Below are positions 39,343 through 46,638 of a stretch of 64,000 bases of DNA, one piece after another. A program made the translations under genes and the position numbers. The DNA comes from Myxococcales bacterium (GTDB taxonomy: Bacteria > Myxococcota_A > Polyangia > Haliangiales > Haliangiaceae). Under the pieces are notes generated by a model that searched no databases, was not told where the DNA came from, and saw only the letters and a program-made list of their open reading frames with translations. The stretch spans positions 620,001-684,000 of the forward strand of contig JADJUW010000002.1 of NCBI GenBank assembly GCA_016716835.1. The letters run 5' to 3'. Position 1 is the first letter of the stretch, and every line of letters begins with the position of its first letter.

Positions 39343-39471
39343 GGTTAAATTATAGACTTGGTGATGGGCGGGCAGGCGAAATCTTCGGTGAATTAGATCG
39401 CTTTCGAGTTGTTACGTCCACGGCAGGCCGCCAGCCGCTGAGGATGGCGCTCCTTACGCGCACGATGCTAG

Positions 39472-39640
39472 AAAAAATTATCTAGGCGCCGGGCGCGGCT
39501 TCAAATGGCCAGCGCCCCGGCGCTCTACCGCCATTCGTTCTCACCGGGGGGGCGAACACGCGGTCTGCTGCGTTCCCGGCCCCGGGTTTTTTGATGACCC
39601 GGGCCGGGCGCTGGTGGGGGGTGTCATTTATTGAAAATAG
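39472..39640 (-). ncRNA. strongly structured segment, candidate SRP-like or REP-associated RNA
   Basis: The gap 39343-39691 has no gene. On the minus strand CCAGCGCCCGG (39604-39614) pairs with CCGGGGCGCTGG (39510-39521) to enclose about 80 bases. Inside are a hairpin CCCGGGT/ACCCGGG (39587-39603) and a GGGAACGCAGCAGACC segment. The latter resembles the GGAA-tetraloop plus AGCAG core of bacterial SRP RNA, but a 13-base insertion splits the expected 5' strand. A GC-rich hairpin with TTTTTT near 39471-39476 could end the transcript. The plus strand can fold similarly, so strand is inferred. It may instead be palindromic DNA linked to the adjacent Y1 transposase gene. Confidence 0.35.
39508..39528 (-). 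repeat. REP-like palindrome with GTAG foot
   Basis: On the minus strand, GTAG (39528-39525) sits directly 5' of AGCGCC-GG-GGCGCT (39524-39511). A GTAG/GGAG tetranucleotide at the foot of a hairpin is the hallmark of REP elements mobilised by RAYT transposases, and a RAYT-type gene lies 165 bases away. Only one clear copy is visible here, so this is suggestive. Confidence 0.3.
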
Positions 39641-39691
39641 CGTTGATTTTTGCAGCAGCATGGGCCCTGTTCGTATATTAATGCTAAATCA

Positions 39692-40492
39692 ATGAAGGGC
39701 CTCAAATCGACCGGCAGTGGCAAGTCCAGGGCTCAGCTCGCGCTGGCCGTTGGCACGGCACATCGCAAGGCGAAGGATGGTTCGCGACGAGGTGGCAAGC
39801 GTGCGGGTGCGGGACGCAAACCTAACGGCGCGGACGCGATGGTGTCGCATCTGCGGCGTCCACAACATAAGGCGGCGCATCCGCTTCACATATCAATGAA
39901 GGCGTTGCCACATGTGCCCAACCTGCGGCAGCCGCGGCTGGTTCGCGTTATCACGCAGGCGATGCGACAGGTGCACGGCGCGCAGCAGCGCGATGATAGC
40001 CGCGGCGCCTTTCGCATTGCCGAATTTTCGATTCAGGACACCCACGTGCACTTGCTCGCCGAAGCGGCCGACCAGCGCGCGATGTCGCGCGGCATGGCAA
40101 GCCTTGCGATTCGCATCGCCCGGGCCATCAATCGCGTGCTGGGACGTGAAGGCAAGGTCTGGCGCGACCGCTATTTTGCGCGCCGCCTCACTGTGCCCAA
40201 AGAAGTTCGCAACGCGCTCGTTTACGTGCTGCTTAACAGCACAAAGCATATGCCGGATCGGCTTGCAGCCGGGCGGTGGCAAACTAGCACGCGGGTGCTG
40301 GTGGATGTGCGCTGCACCTCGGCGGCGTGGTTTAAAGGCTTCTCGCCGACCTGCGAGGCAGCGTTGCGGATGGCTGAAACGGCGGCGCCGCAGCACGATC
40401 CTCCGGTCGTGCCAGCGGCGACGTGGCTGCTGACCACCGGTTGGCGCAGGCACGGGCTTATCGATCCGCGGCGAGACACACCTCGCAGCTGA
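39692..40492 (+). CDS. REP-associated tyrosine transposase (Y1, RAYT-like)
   Basis: 266 residues from ATG 39692 (a TTG at 39650 is in frame but less likely). The HUH motif is HVH (118-120) in IQDTHVHLLAE. GKVWRDRYFARR and ALVYVLLNSTKHMP carry the likely catalytic Tyr (Y178). These blocks match the IS200/IS605-type Y1 superfamily, in the single-copy chromosomal RAYT form. The N-terminal 65 residues are basic and rich in Gly, Arg and Ser. Flanking palindromes lie just upstream. Activity is not implied. Confidence 0.85.
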   Translation: MKGLKSTGSGKSRAQLALAVGTAHRKAKDGSRRGGKRAGAGRKPNGADAMVSHLRRPQHKAAHPLHISMKALPHVPNLRQPRLVRVITQAMRQVHGAQQRDDSRGAFRIAEFSIQDTHVHLLAEAADQRAMSRGMASLAIRIARAINRVLGREGKVWRDRYFARRLTVPKEVRNALVYVLLNSTKHMPDRLAAGRWQTSTRVLVDVRCTSAAWFKGFSPTCEAALRMAETAAPQHDPPVVPAATWLLTTGWRRHGLIDPRRDTPRS

Positions 40493-40518
40493 AAATATTT
40501 CTCTGAACTAAGCGGCGT

Positions 40519-41178
40519 TTAGTTTGAAGCCGGTTGCCGCGTGTGATCGGGCGCAGGCGCGGATTGTGCCATCGACCGCTCGTGTGGGCGTGAAAAGGCT
40601 AACAGCGCAATTGCCGCGCCAACGCCTACCAGCAGCATGTCCCACTGCGCATCCCACACATCGCCTTGCGAGCCGAGGAAGGCTTGGCCGACATCGGAGG
40701 CGAGGAGCAGCGCGGCCCACCATTCGAGGAGCTCCCAAAAGGCGCCGAACGCGAACACGATGCTCCACGCGCAAACGGCGAGCCACGCGCCGCTCAGCGG
40801 CGTTCGCTTGCGCAGCACCTCGCGTGCGAAAAACGCGGGAAAAAGGCCAAGCGCAACATGACCAACGCGGTCGTAGTGATTCCGACTGAGATCAAATGCG
40901 TCGCGTGCCCAATTGCCAAGTGGCGTTTCGGCGTAGGTGTACATGCCGCCGTAGATCAAAACCAAAATATGAAGAAACGTGCCGATGTACACCCAGTTCG
41001 ACAGCGGGAAGCGGCGGTAGCTTGCGGCCATGAAGGCGACAAGCAGTAAACCGGGGACCACTTCGAGCGACCAGCTTTTGATGCCCGCGGGCGCCACCAG
41101 CATGGTCGGCACGCTGATGGCCAACAGCAGGGCCAAGAGGACCACGGGCAGTTTGCGGGTCGCAGGCTGAGACGACAT
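40519..41178 (-). CDS. DUF2238 (YjdF-type) inner membrane protein
   Basis: 219 residues with about five hydrophobic segments. The block GDVWDAQWDMLLVGVGA near the C-terminus and FWELLEWWAAL in the middle are family markers of E. coli YjdF and related proteins of unknown function. LSRNHYDRVGHVALGLFPAF, a conserved His/Asp-bearing loop between helices, is present. The start at ATG 41178 is supported by the hydrophobic stretch that begins at residue 10. The gene precedes the M50 protease gene on the same strand with a 37-base gap. Confidence 0.85.
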   Translation of the reverse strand: MSSQPATRKLPVVLLALLLAISVPTMLVAPAGIKSWSLEVVPGLLLVAFMAASYRRFPLSNWVYIGTFLHILVLIYGGMYTYAETPLGNWARDAFDLSRNHYDRVGHVALGLFPAFFAREVLRKRTPLSGAWLAVCAWSIVFAFGAFWELLEWWAALLLASDVGQAFLGSQGDVWDAQWDMLLVGVGAAIALLAFSRPHERSMAQSAPAPDHTRQPASN

Positions 41179-41215
41179 GCCACAACCCTACATGGTTTCG
41201 TTGGCGCCGCCGCGG

Positions 41216-42142
41216 CTACGAGCGGCCGTCTTCGACGACGACGAAGCGTCCGTTACGCAGTTCCACCGTCCACTTGCGTGGCGCCTGACCGCTCTGCCAA
41301 CTTACGCCACTCATGTGGCCCTGGCCCGCGGCGCCGGCGCGCATTAGTTGTTCGAGCATGACGCGCGGGTCGACATTGCTCGGCATGCCGCCACCAAATG
41401 GCGAGGCAAGCGGGGCGTCATCGTCGTCGGCGTCGCGCAAGCCGTCGCGACCGAGCACCTCGACCTCGCCGGGGCGCCGCGCGCGATAACCACCGCTATC
41501 ATACGCAAAGCGCTGCGCCATCGCCCGCGCCTGCCATACCTCAGCGGTGCCAAGGAACCACAAAAACGGCGCGATGAGCGCGAGGCGCCAGCTACCCGTG
41601 CCAATCGCGACAAAGACGAGCACGATCGCAAACACGCGTGACACCTTTACGGCGACCTCCGTCGCACGAACAAAATCGAATTTGCGGGTGAGCAGCGCCC
41701 GTAACACACGCCCGCCGTCCATCGGCAGCGCGGGTATAAGGTTGAAGATGGCGAGCGCGGCGTTAATATATCCAAACCATTGCGCCATCGGCTGCGCGGT
41801 GAGTTCAAACAGGCCAAAGCCAAGCACGGCCAAGGCGACCGAAACCGCGGGGCCCGCGAGCGCAATCGCGATCTCGTGGTTGGCCGATTTTGGCAGCTCC
41901 ATCATCTTGGCGGCGCCACCAAAAAAATTGAGCTCGATGCCGGCGATCCGGACGCCCAGCCGGCGCGCGACGACGGCGTGGCCAAGCTCATGCAAGAGCA
42001 CGCCGACCATCGCCATGCTGAGGATGAGCAGGCCTGCGGCGCCGCCTTGCCAGAAAAAAACCATGGCCAGGAGGAGGAAAAAACCGGTGCTCAGCTCAAT
42101 TGGAAACCCGAGCAACGTGCCTAAGCGCATGCGTCCAAACAT
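41216..42142 (-). CDS. site-2 (M50) zinc metalloprotease, membrane-embedded
   Basis: About 308 residues from ATG 42142 (an earlier GTG at 42241 would overlap the HMA gene by 56 bases). HELGH at 51-55 holds the zinc ligands, and NLIPALPMDGGR (134-145) supplies the third ligand Asp. Several hydrophobic helices surround them. Family members cut regulatory proteins in the membrane. The C-terminal 100 residues are cytosolic with DDDDAPLASPFGGGMPSN low complexity and an unrecognised domain. The substrate is unknown. It lies between DUF2238 and copper genes. Confidence 0.82.
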   Translation of the reverse strand: MFGRMRLGTLLGFPIELSTGFFLLLAMVFFWQGGAAGLLILSMAMVGVLLHELGHAVVARRLGVRIAGIELNFFGGAAKMMELPKSANHEIAIALAGPAVSVALAVLGFGLFELTAQPMAQWFGYINAALAIFNLIPALPMDGGRVLRALLTRKFDFVRATEVAVKVSRVFAIVLVFVAIGTGSWRLALIAPFLWFLGTAEVWQARAMAQRFAYDSGGYRARRPGEVEVLGRDGLRDADDDDAPLASPFGGGMPSNVDPRVMLEQLMRAGAAGQGHMSGVSWQSGQAPRKWTVELRNGRFVVVEDGRS

Positions 42143-42185
42143 GAGCACAACGTGGGGCGCAAAGGGCGCGATGTCAATGGCTGGT

Positions 42186-42416
42186 TTACGCCGCAGCAGG
42201 CGGGGCAATCGATCCGCCAAAACCGGCGTCATCAAGCGCACTTAGCAAGGCTTCTGAGGTGGGCGATGCGGCGCCTGTGGCCACCTCTATCGTTGCGGAG
42301 GCTTTGGCGAGATCGACCGCGACGTCGGCGACGCCCGGCACGCCGCGCAGGGCGCGCGTTACGGAATTGGCACAGCCGCCACAGGTCATACCGGTAATGG
42401 CTAGTTTTATGCTCAT
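42186..42416 (-). CDS. copZ: heavy-metal-associated (HMA) copper chaperone
   Basis: 76 residues from ATG 42416. GMTCGGCANSV holds the CxxC that binds Cu(I), with the ferredoxin-like HMA pattern before and after it. CopZ-type chaperones hand Cu(I) to CopA. It is divergent from copA, about 97 bases apart, with an inverted repeat between. The C-terminus (GGSIAPPAAA) is unstructured. Confidence 0.9.
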   Translation of the reverse strand: MSIKLAITGMTCGGCANSVTRALRGVPGVADVAVDLAKASATIEVATGAASPTSEALLSALDDAGFGGSIAPPAAA

Positions 42417-42429
42417 GACCGCAACCTAA

Positions 42430-42454
42430 GGCTTGTTGGGGGCTGGGGCAAGCC
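42430..42454. promoter_or_regulatory. inverted repeat in the copZ/copA divergent region
   Basis: GGCTTG (42430-42435) and CAAGCC (42449-42454) are a perfect 6-base inverted repeat with a 13-base spacer, placed between the two divergent copper genes. MerR-type (CueR-like) or other metal-responsive regulators bind such dyads. No regulator gene is in the window, and the arms do not match a consensus I can name with confidence. Confidence 0.35.
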
Positions 42455-42513
42455 GCAATATTTGCGCGGCGTGGCGGCCTCGTTATTGTGAGCGGGGTCG
42501 GGTATCAAGGCGT

Positions 42514-44712
42514 GTGGCAAGCGACGCGGCGGCGCCAAAAAAGACCGAGCTTGCCATTACCGGCATGACCTGCGCAGCGTGCGCATCGCGCATCGAGCGC
42601 GTCGTCGGCAAGGTCGCGGGCGTGCGCGAAGTCAACGTCGATCTGATAGGGCATCGCGCGGTGGTCGTGCACGACGGCGTGCCCGCGGCGACCTTGATGT
42701 CAGCGGTGGCGCGCGCGGGCTACGGCGCGACGATCGCCGAGCCGATGCAACTACATGTCGACGCCGAGTATCGCGATTACGTGCGGCGCTTGGTGGTGGC
42801 GCTGGCCTTTGGCGTGCCGGTGGTGGTGATGGCGATGAGCCATGGCCTGGTGCACATTCCCTATCAGCGCTGGCTCGAACTCGGTTTGTCGTTGCCGGTG
42901 ATGGGTTATGCGGGTTGGCCGATCTGGCGCGGCGCGATGGTGGCGGCTCGGCATGGCGGCGCCAACATGAACACGCTGGTGACGCTGGGTGCCGGCGCGT
43001 CATTTGCGCTCTCGTTATGGGCACTGCTGACGACGCCCGCCGCGCACCACATGCACGCCCACTTCTATTTTGAGGCGGCGGTGGCGCCGGTGGCCTTTGT
43101 CCTGCTAAGTCGCGTGATCGAGACGCGGCTGCGCATGCAGGCGAATCAGCAGTTGCGCGGCATTTCATCGCAGCTAGCGGATGAAGTTACGGTGCTGGTT
43201 GGTGGCGAGCCGCGCACCGTGGCGCGTGCAACCTTGGCGGTCGGAGACGTCGTGGTGGTGCGGCCCGGCGAGGCGCTCGCCGTCGATGGCACGATCGCCA
43301 GCGGCGCGTCATATATAGATGAGGCCATGCTAACCGGCGAGAGCGTGCCACAGCGGCGCGAGGTCGGCAGCGCGGTGTATGCCGGCACGATGAATGGCAG
43401 CGGGGCGCTGACCGTGGTTGCGACCAGCAGCGCGAGCGAGTCGCGGTTGGCGCGCATTATTGGCGGCGCCGCTGACGCGCAGGCGAGCAAGGCACCGATT
43501 TCACGTCTGGCCGATGCGGTGTCGGCGCGCATGGTGCCGGCGATCTTACTGCTCGCCGCGGTGACGATAGCGGTTTGGTGGTTGCGTGGCGGACCAGGCG
43601 CCGCAACGCGCGCGTTTGAGTTTGGCGCCGCGGTGCTGATGATCGCGTGCCCGTGTGCGCTGGGGCTGGCAACGCCGGCGGCGCTGTCGGCGGCGCTGGC
43701 GCGAGTGGCGAGCCTAGGCGTGGTGGTTAAATCTGCCGCCGCGTTCGAGAAGGCGGCGCGCGTGCAGACCGTGGTGTTTGACAAGACCGGCACGCTGACC
43801 GAGGGACGGCCCGATGTGGTCGGCCTCGATCCGGCACCGGGTGTCAACGAAGCGCACTTGCTTGCCATGTGCGCCGCAGCCGAGGCGCAGAGCGAACATC
43901 CACTGGCGGGCGCGGTGTTGCGCGCGGCGGGGGCGCGCGGCGTGGCCGTACCAGCGGCCGAGGCGACGCAGGCGGCGACCGGGCAGGGCGTCACCGCGAG
44001 GGTCGACGGCGGCGTGGTGCGCGTCGGCAAGCGCGCGTGGTTGACGGCGGAGGGCGTGGCGATAGGCGAAGTAACTGAGCGGGCCGCGGTGACCACCATT
44101 TATGTCGCGCTCGACGACGCCTTCCTCGGCACGTTGGCGATTGCCGACGAGGTGCGCGCTGATGCGGCGGCGGCGATCGCGCAATTAACGCACGCCGGGT
44201 TTTCCCCTGTGTTGCTGACGGGCGACAACGCGAGCATCGCCGGCGCGGTCGGCGGCGCCCTTGGCATTAACGACGTAATTGCGGAGGCCACGCCCCAGAG
44301 CAAGGCGGACTTGGTACGGCAGCGCGCCGCGCAAAGCGGCCACGGCGTGGCGATGGTTGGCGACGGCATGAACGACGCGGTGGCGCTAGCATCCGCCGAC
44401 GTATCGATCGCGATGTGGCATGCTAGCGACGTCAGCGTCGCGGCGGCCGATATCGTGCTGACGCAAAATCGGCTGCTCGATATCGCGGTGGTGCTCGGGC
44501 TCGCCAAGCGCACGCTGCGCGTGATCAAGGAAAACCTGTGGTGGGCGTTTGGCTACAACGTGGTTGCGCTGCCGCTCGCGGCAGGCGTGTTCTATCCCCG
44601 CTGGGGCATTGCGGTGTCGCCGATGGTGGCAAGCGCACTCATGGCGCTTTCGAGCATTTCGGTGCTGATCAATAGCCAGCGACTGCGTGCACGCGGCCCC
44701 CGCAGCGAGTAA
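42514..44712 (+). CDS. copA: Cu(I)-translocating P1B-type ATPase
   Basis: About 732 residues from GTG 42514; the frame is open to 42433 but the upstream part looks like noise. An N-terminal HMA domain has GMTCAAC (about 17-23). The transmembrane CPC motif is in IACPCALGLATP (about 378). DKTGTLTEG (about 422) is the phosphorylation site, SEHPLAGAV has the HP motif and GDGMNDAVAL (about 614) the hinge motif. It exports Cu(I) with the chaperone at 42186-42416. A short 12-base gap precedes the Hsp90-like gene, which may be cotranscribed. Confidence 0.95.
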   Translation: MASDAAAPKKTELAITGMTCAACASRIERVVGKVAGVREVNVDLIGHRAVVVHDGVPAATLMSAVARAGYGATIAEPMQLHVDAEYRDYVRRLVVALAFGVPVVVMAMSHGLVHIPYQRWLELGLSLPVMGYAGWPIWRGAMVAARHGGANMNTLVTLGAGASFALSLWALLTTPAAHHMHAHFYFEAAVAPVAFVLLSRVIETRLRMQANQQLRGISSQLADEVTVLVGGEPRTVARATLAVGDVVVVRPGEALAVDGTIASGASYIDEAMLTGESVPQRREVGSAVYAGTMNGSGALTVVATSSASESRLARIIGGAADAQASKAPISRLADAVSARMVPAILLLAAVTIAVWWLRGGPGAATRAFEFGAAVLMIACPCALGLATPAALSAALARVASLGVVVKSAAAFEKAARVQTVVFDKTGTLTEGRPDVVGLDPAPGVNEAHLLAMCAAAEAQSEHPLAGAVLRAAGARGVAVPAAEATQAATGQGVTARVDGGVVRVGKRAWLTAEGVAIGEVTERAAVTTIYVALDDAFLGTLAIADEVRADAAAAIAQLTHAGFSPVLLTGDNASIAGAVGGALGINDVIAEATPQSKADLVRQRAAQSGHGVAMVGDGMNDAVALASADVSIAMWHASDVSVAAADIVLTQNRLLDIAVVLGLAKRTLRVIKENLWWAFGYNVVALPLAAGVFYPRWGIAVSPMVASALMALSSISVLINSQRLRARGPRSE

Positions 44713-44724
44713 GCTGGCGCCCTT

Positions 44725-46623
44725 ATGGCCTCAGGTTCGCCAACGTCGCTCCCTGAATTTCACAAGGCCGAGGTCGACCTCGCGGGCCTGATGAAGGTGC
44801 TCGGCGAGCATCTGTATTCGACGCCGCTGGTCGCGGTGCGCGAGCTGATCCAAAATGCGCATGATGCCTTGGCTCGGCGCCGCAGCGAAGACGCCGCCGG
44901 CGACTACCAGCCCCGCATCGACGTGACCGTCCATGCGACGAGCAAGACTATCTGCATCAGCGACAACGGCGCCGGCCTTACGGATGAAGAGATTCGCCGC
45001 TACTTGGCAACGGTTGGCACGGGCTATACGCGACAGCTGCGCGAGGCGGGCGGCGCGGCCAGCGACGAGCTGATCGGCATGTTTGGGCTGGGATTTTTGT
45101 CGGCCTTTGTCGTCGCCGACAAGACGACCGTGACGACGTGTTCCTATCAGACCCCAGGCGCGGTGTGGGTTTATAGCAGCCGCACCGGCGAGACCTATAC
45201 AATAGCCGCGGCGCCGGCAGGCACGTCGATGGCGGTGGGCACCCAGGTTGAGCTCGTGCTCAAGCCTGCGCATCACGCGCTGGCAGATGCCGACGTGCTG
45301 CGCGCGGTGTTGCGCAAATACTGTGCCTTGCTGCCGATACCGGTGTATCTCGGAGGCGAGTCGGTCGCGATCAATGCGGTCGCGCCGCCATGGCGAACCC
45401 AGGCGCAGGCCGATGCGGCGCCGGCGAGCGAATTGGCGCTGCGCAAGGCAAGGCTGGCTTTTGTCGCGCCATTCGAACCGACGTTTGAGCCAATCTGCAC
45501 CCTGCCCATCGGCAAGAACGACGCCGACGTCGCCGGCCTCTTGTGGATCCAAGACGGCTCAACCTATGGCAACGCCGACAATCGCAACTTGCACGTCTAC
45601 GTGCGCGGCATGATGCTCGACGACGATGCGCGCGACTTGCTGCCGCGCTGGGCCGGATTTGTCGGGGGCGTGATTGAATCGAGCCGCCTGGTGCCAACCG
45701 CGAGTCGCGAGGATTTGCAGCGGGATGCGGCGTGGGACGGGGCCGCGGCCGCGCTGCGCCTTACGCTGGTGAGCGCGCTGCGGGGGCTGGCGACGCGCGA
45801 GCCCGAGACCTGGCGCCGGGTGTGCCTCTATCACAATGAGGCGCTGCTCGGCGCAGCGCTCGCCGACGATGAGTTGTTCGAGCTGCTGCGCGACCAGCTC
45901 ACGGTGCCGACGACCGAGGGCGATCTGCCGGTTAAAACCATCTTCGCGCGCGGCGGCAATCGCGCCTTTGTCTCGCTGGCGGTGCGCGGCGGGTTTGAAG
46001 AGACCTTGTTTCGCGCGCAAAAAATCCCGGTGGTGGCAGGGCGGCGCTATGCGGCGGCGAGTTTTTGCGAGCGCCATGCGCAGGGCGCGGGTGGCACCGT
46101 GGTGCGGCTCGGCACCAAGGAGGGCAACGCCACCGTGTTTCGCCGGGTCGAAGGGGAGCCGGGGTGGCGCGAGGCGCTGCAGGCGATGCTCGGCAGCGAG
46201 CACACCGAGCTGGTGCTCGCGAAGTTTGAACCCGTGGACATCCCGCTCGTTGTTGTCGTCGATCGCGACGCCGAGCTCAAGGCCGCGCTTGAGCACGACG
46301 ACGCCGACAAGCGCCTCGGCGCGGGCGTCTTGGCGCTGGCACGCAAGTTCACCGCGGGCATCAAGACGGCCAACGCGAGCCTGTACGTAAATGTTGCGTC
46401 GCCGGCGATCGCGCGCCTGATGGCGGCGTGCGCGGCCGGCGCGGCGCCAAGTGCGTTGCGCGCGCATCCCGCGGCGGCGTTGTTGCGGGGCCTTGCCACG
46501 CTTACCAGCGGCAGCGGCGAGGCGGGTGGCACGGGCACCGGTGCCGGCGAGTCATTTTTGGCGGCGTATCGCGCCGTGGCCGTGGCCGTCGATTCGCTAA
46601 TGATGGTAGACACGAGCAACTAG
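44725..46623 (+). CDS. Hsp90/HtpG-like GHKL ATPase
   Basis: 632 residues. The Bergerat ATP fold is visible: catalytic E40 and N44 (ELIQNAHDAL), DNGAG (80-84) and GMFGLGF (118-124). The middle domain resembles HtpG (RNLHVYVRGMMLDDDARDLLPRWAGFVGGVIES). The C-terminal dimerisation region is weakly like canonical HtpG and Ala/Gly-rich. It differs from typical HtpG enough that a diverged, specialised chaperone is likely. It sits 12 bases after copA and 15 before a TPR-rich gene, probably one operon. Client and role are unknown. Confidence 0.8.
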   Translation: MASGSPTSLPEFHKAEVDLAGLMKVLGEHLYSTPLVAVRELIQNAHDALARRRSEDAAGDYQPRIDVTVHATSKTICISDNGAGLTDEEIRRYLATVGTGYTRQLREAGGAASDELIGMFGLGFLSAFVVADKTTVTTCSYQTPGAVWVYSSRTGETYTIAAAPAGTSMAVGTQVELVLKPAHHALADADVLRAVLRKYCALLPIPVYLGGESVAINAVAPPWRTQAQADAAPASELALRKARLAFVAPFEPTFEPICTLPIGKNDADVAGLLWIQDGSTYGNADNRNLHVYVRGMMLDDDARDLLPRWAGFVGGVIESSRLVPTASREDLQRDAAWDGAAAALRLTLVSALRGLATREPETWRRVCLYHNEALLGAALADDELFELLRDQLTVPTTEGDLPVKTIFARGGNRAFVSLAVRGGFEETLFRAQKIPVVAGRRYAAASFCERHAQGAGGTVVRLGTKEGNATVFRRVEGEPGWREALQAMLGSEHTELVLAKFEPVDIPLVVVVDRDAELKAALEHDDADKRLGAGVLALARKFTAGIKTANASLYVNVASPAIARLMAACAAGAAPSALRAHPAAALLRGLATLTSGSGEAGGTGTGAGESFLAAYRAVAVAVDSLMMVDTSN

Positions 46624-46638
46624 GTCACAAGGAAAACC

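Noticed and set aside
44731..45552. 273-residue minus-strand frame opposite the Hsp90-like gene
   Set aside because: Antisense shadow with no recognisable feature.
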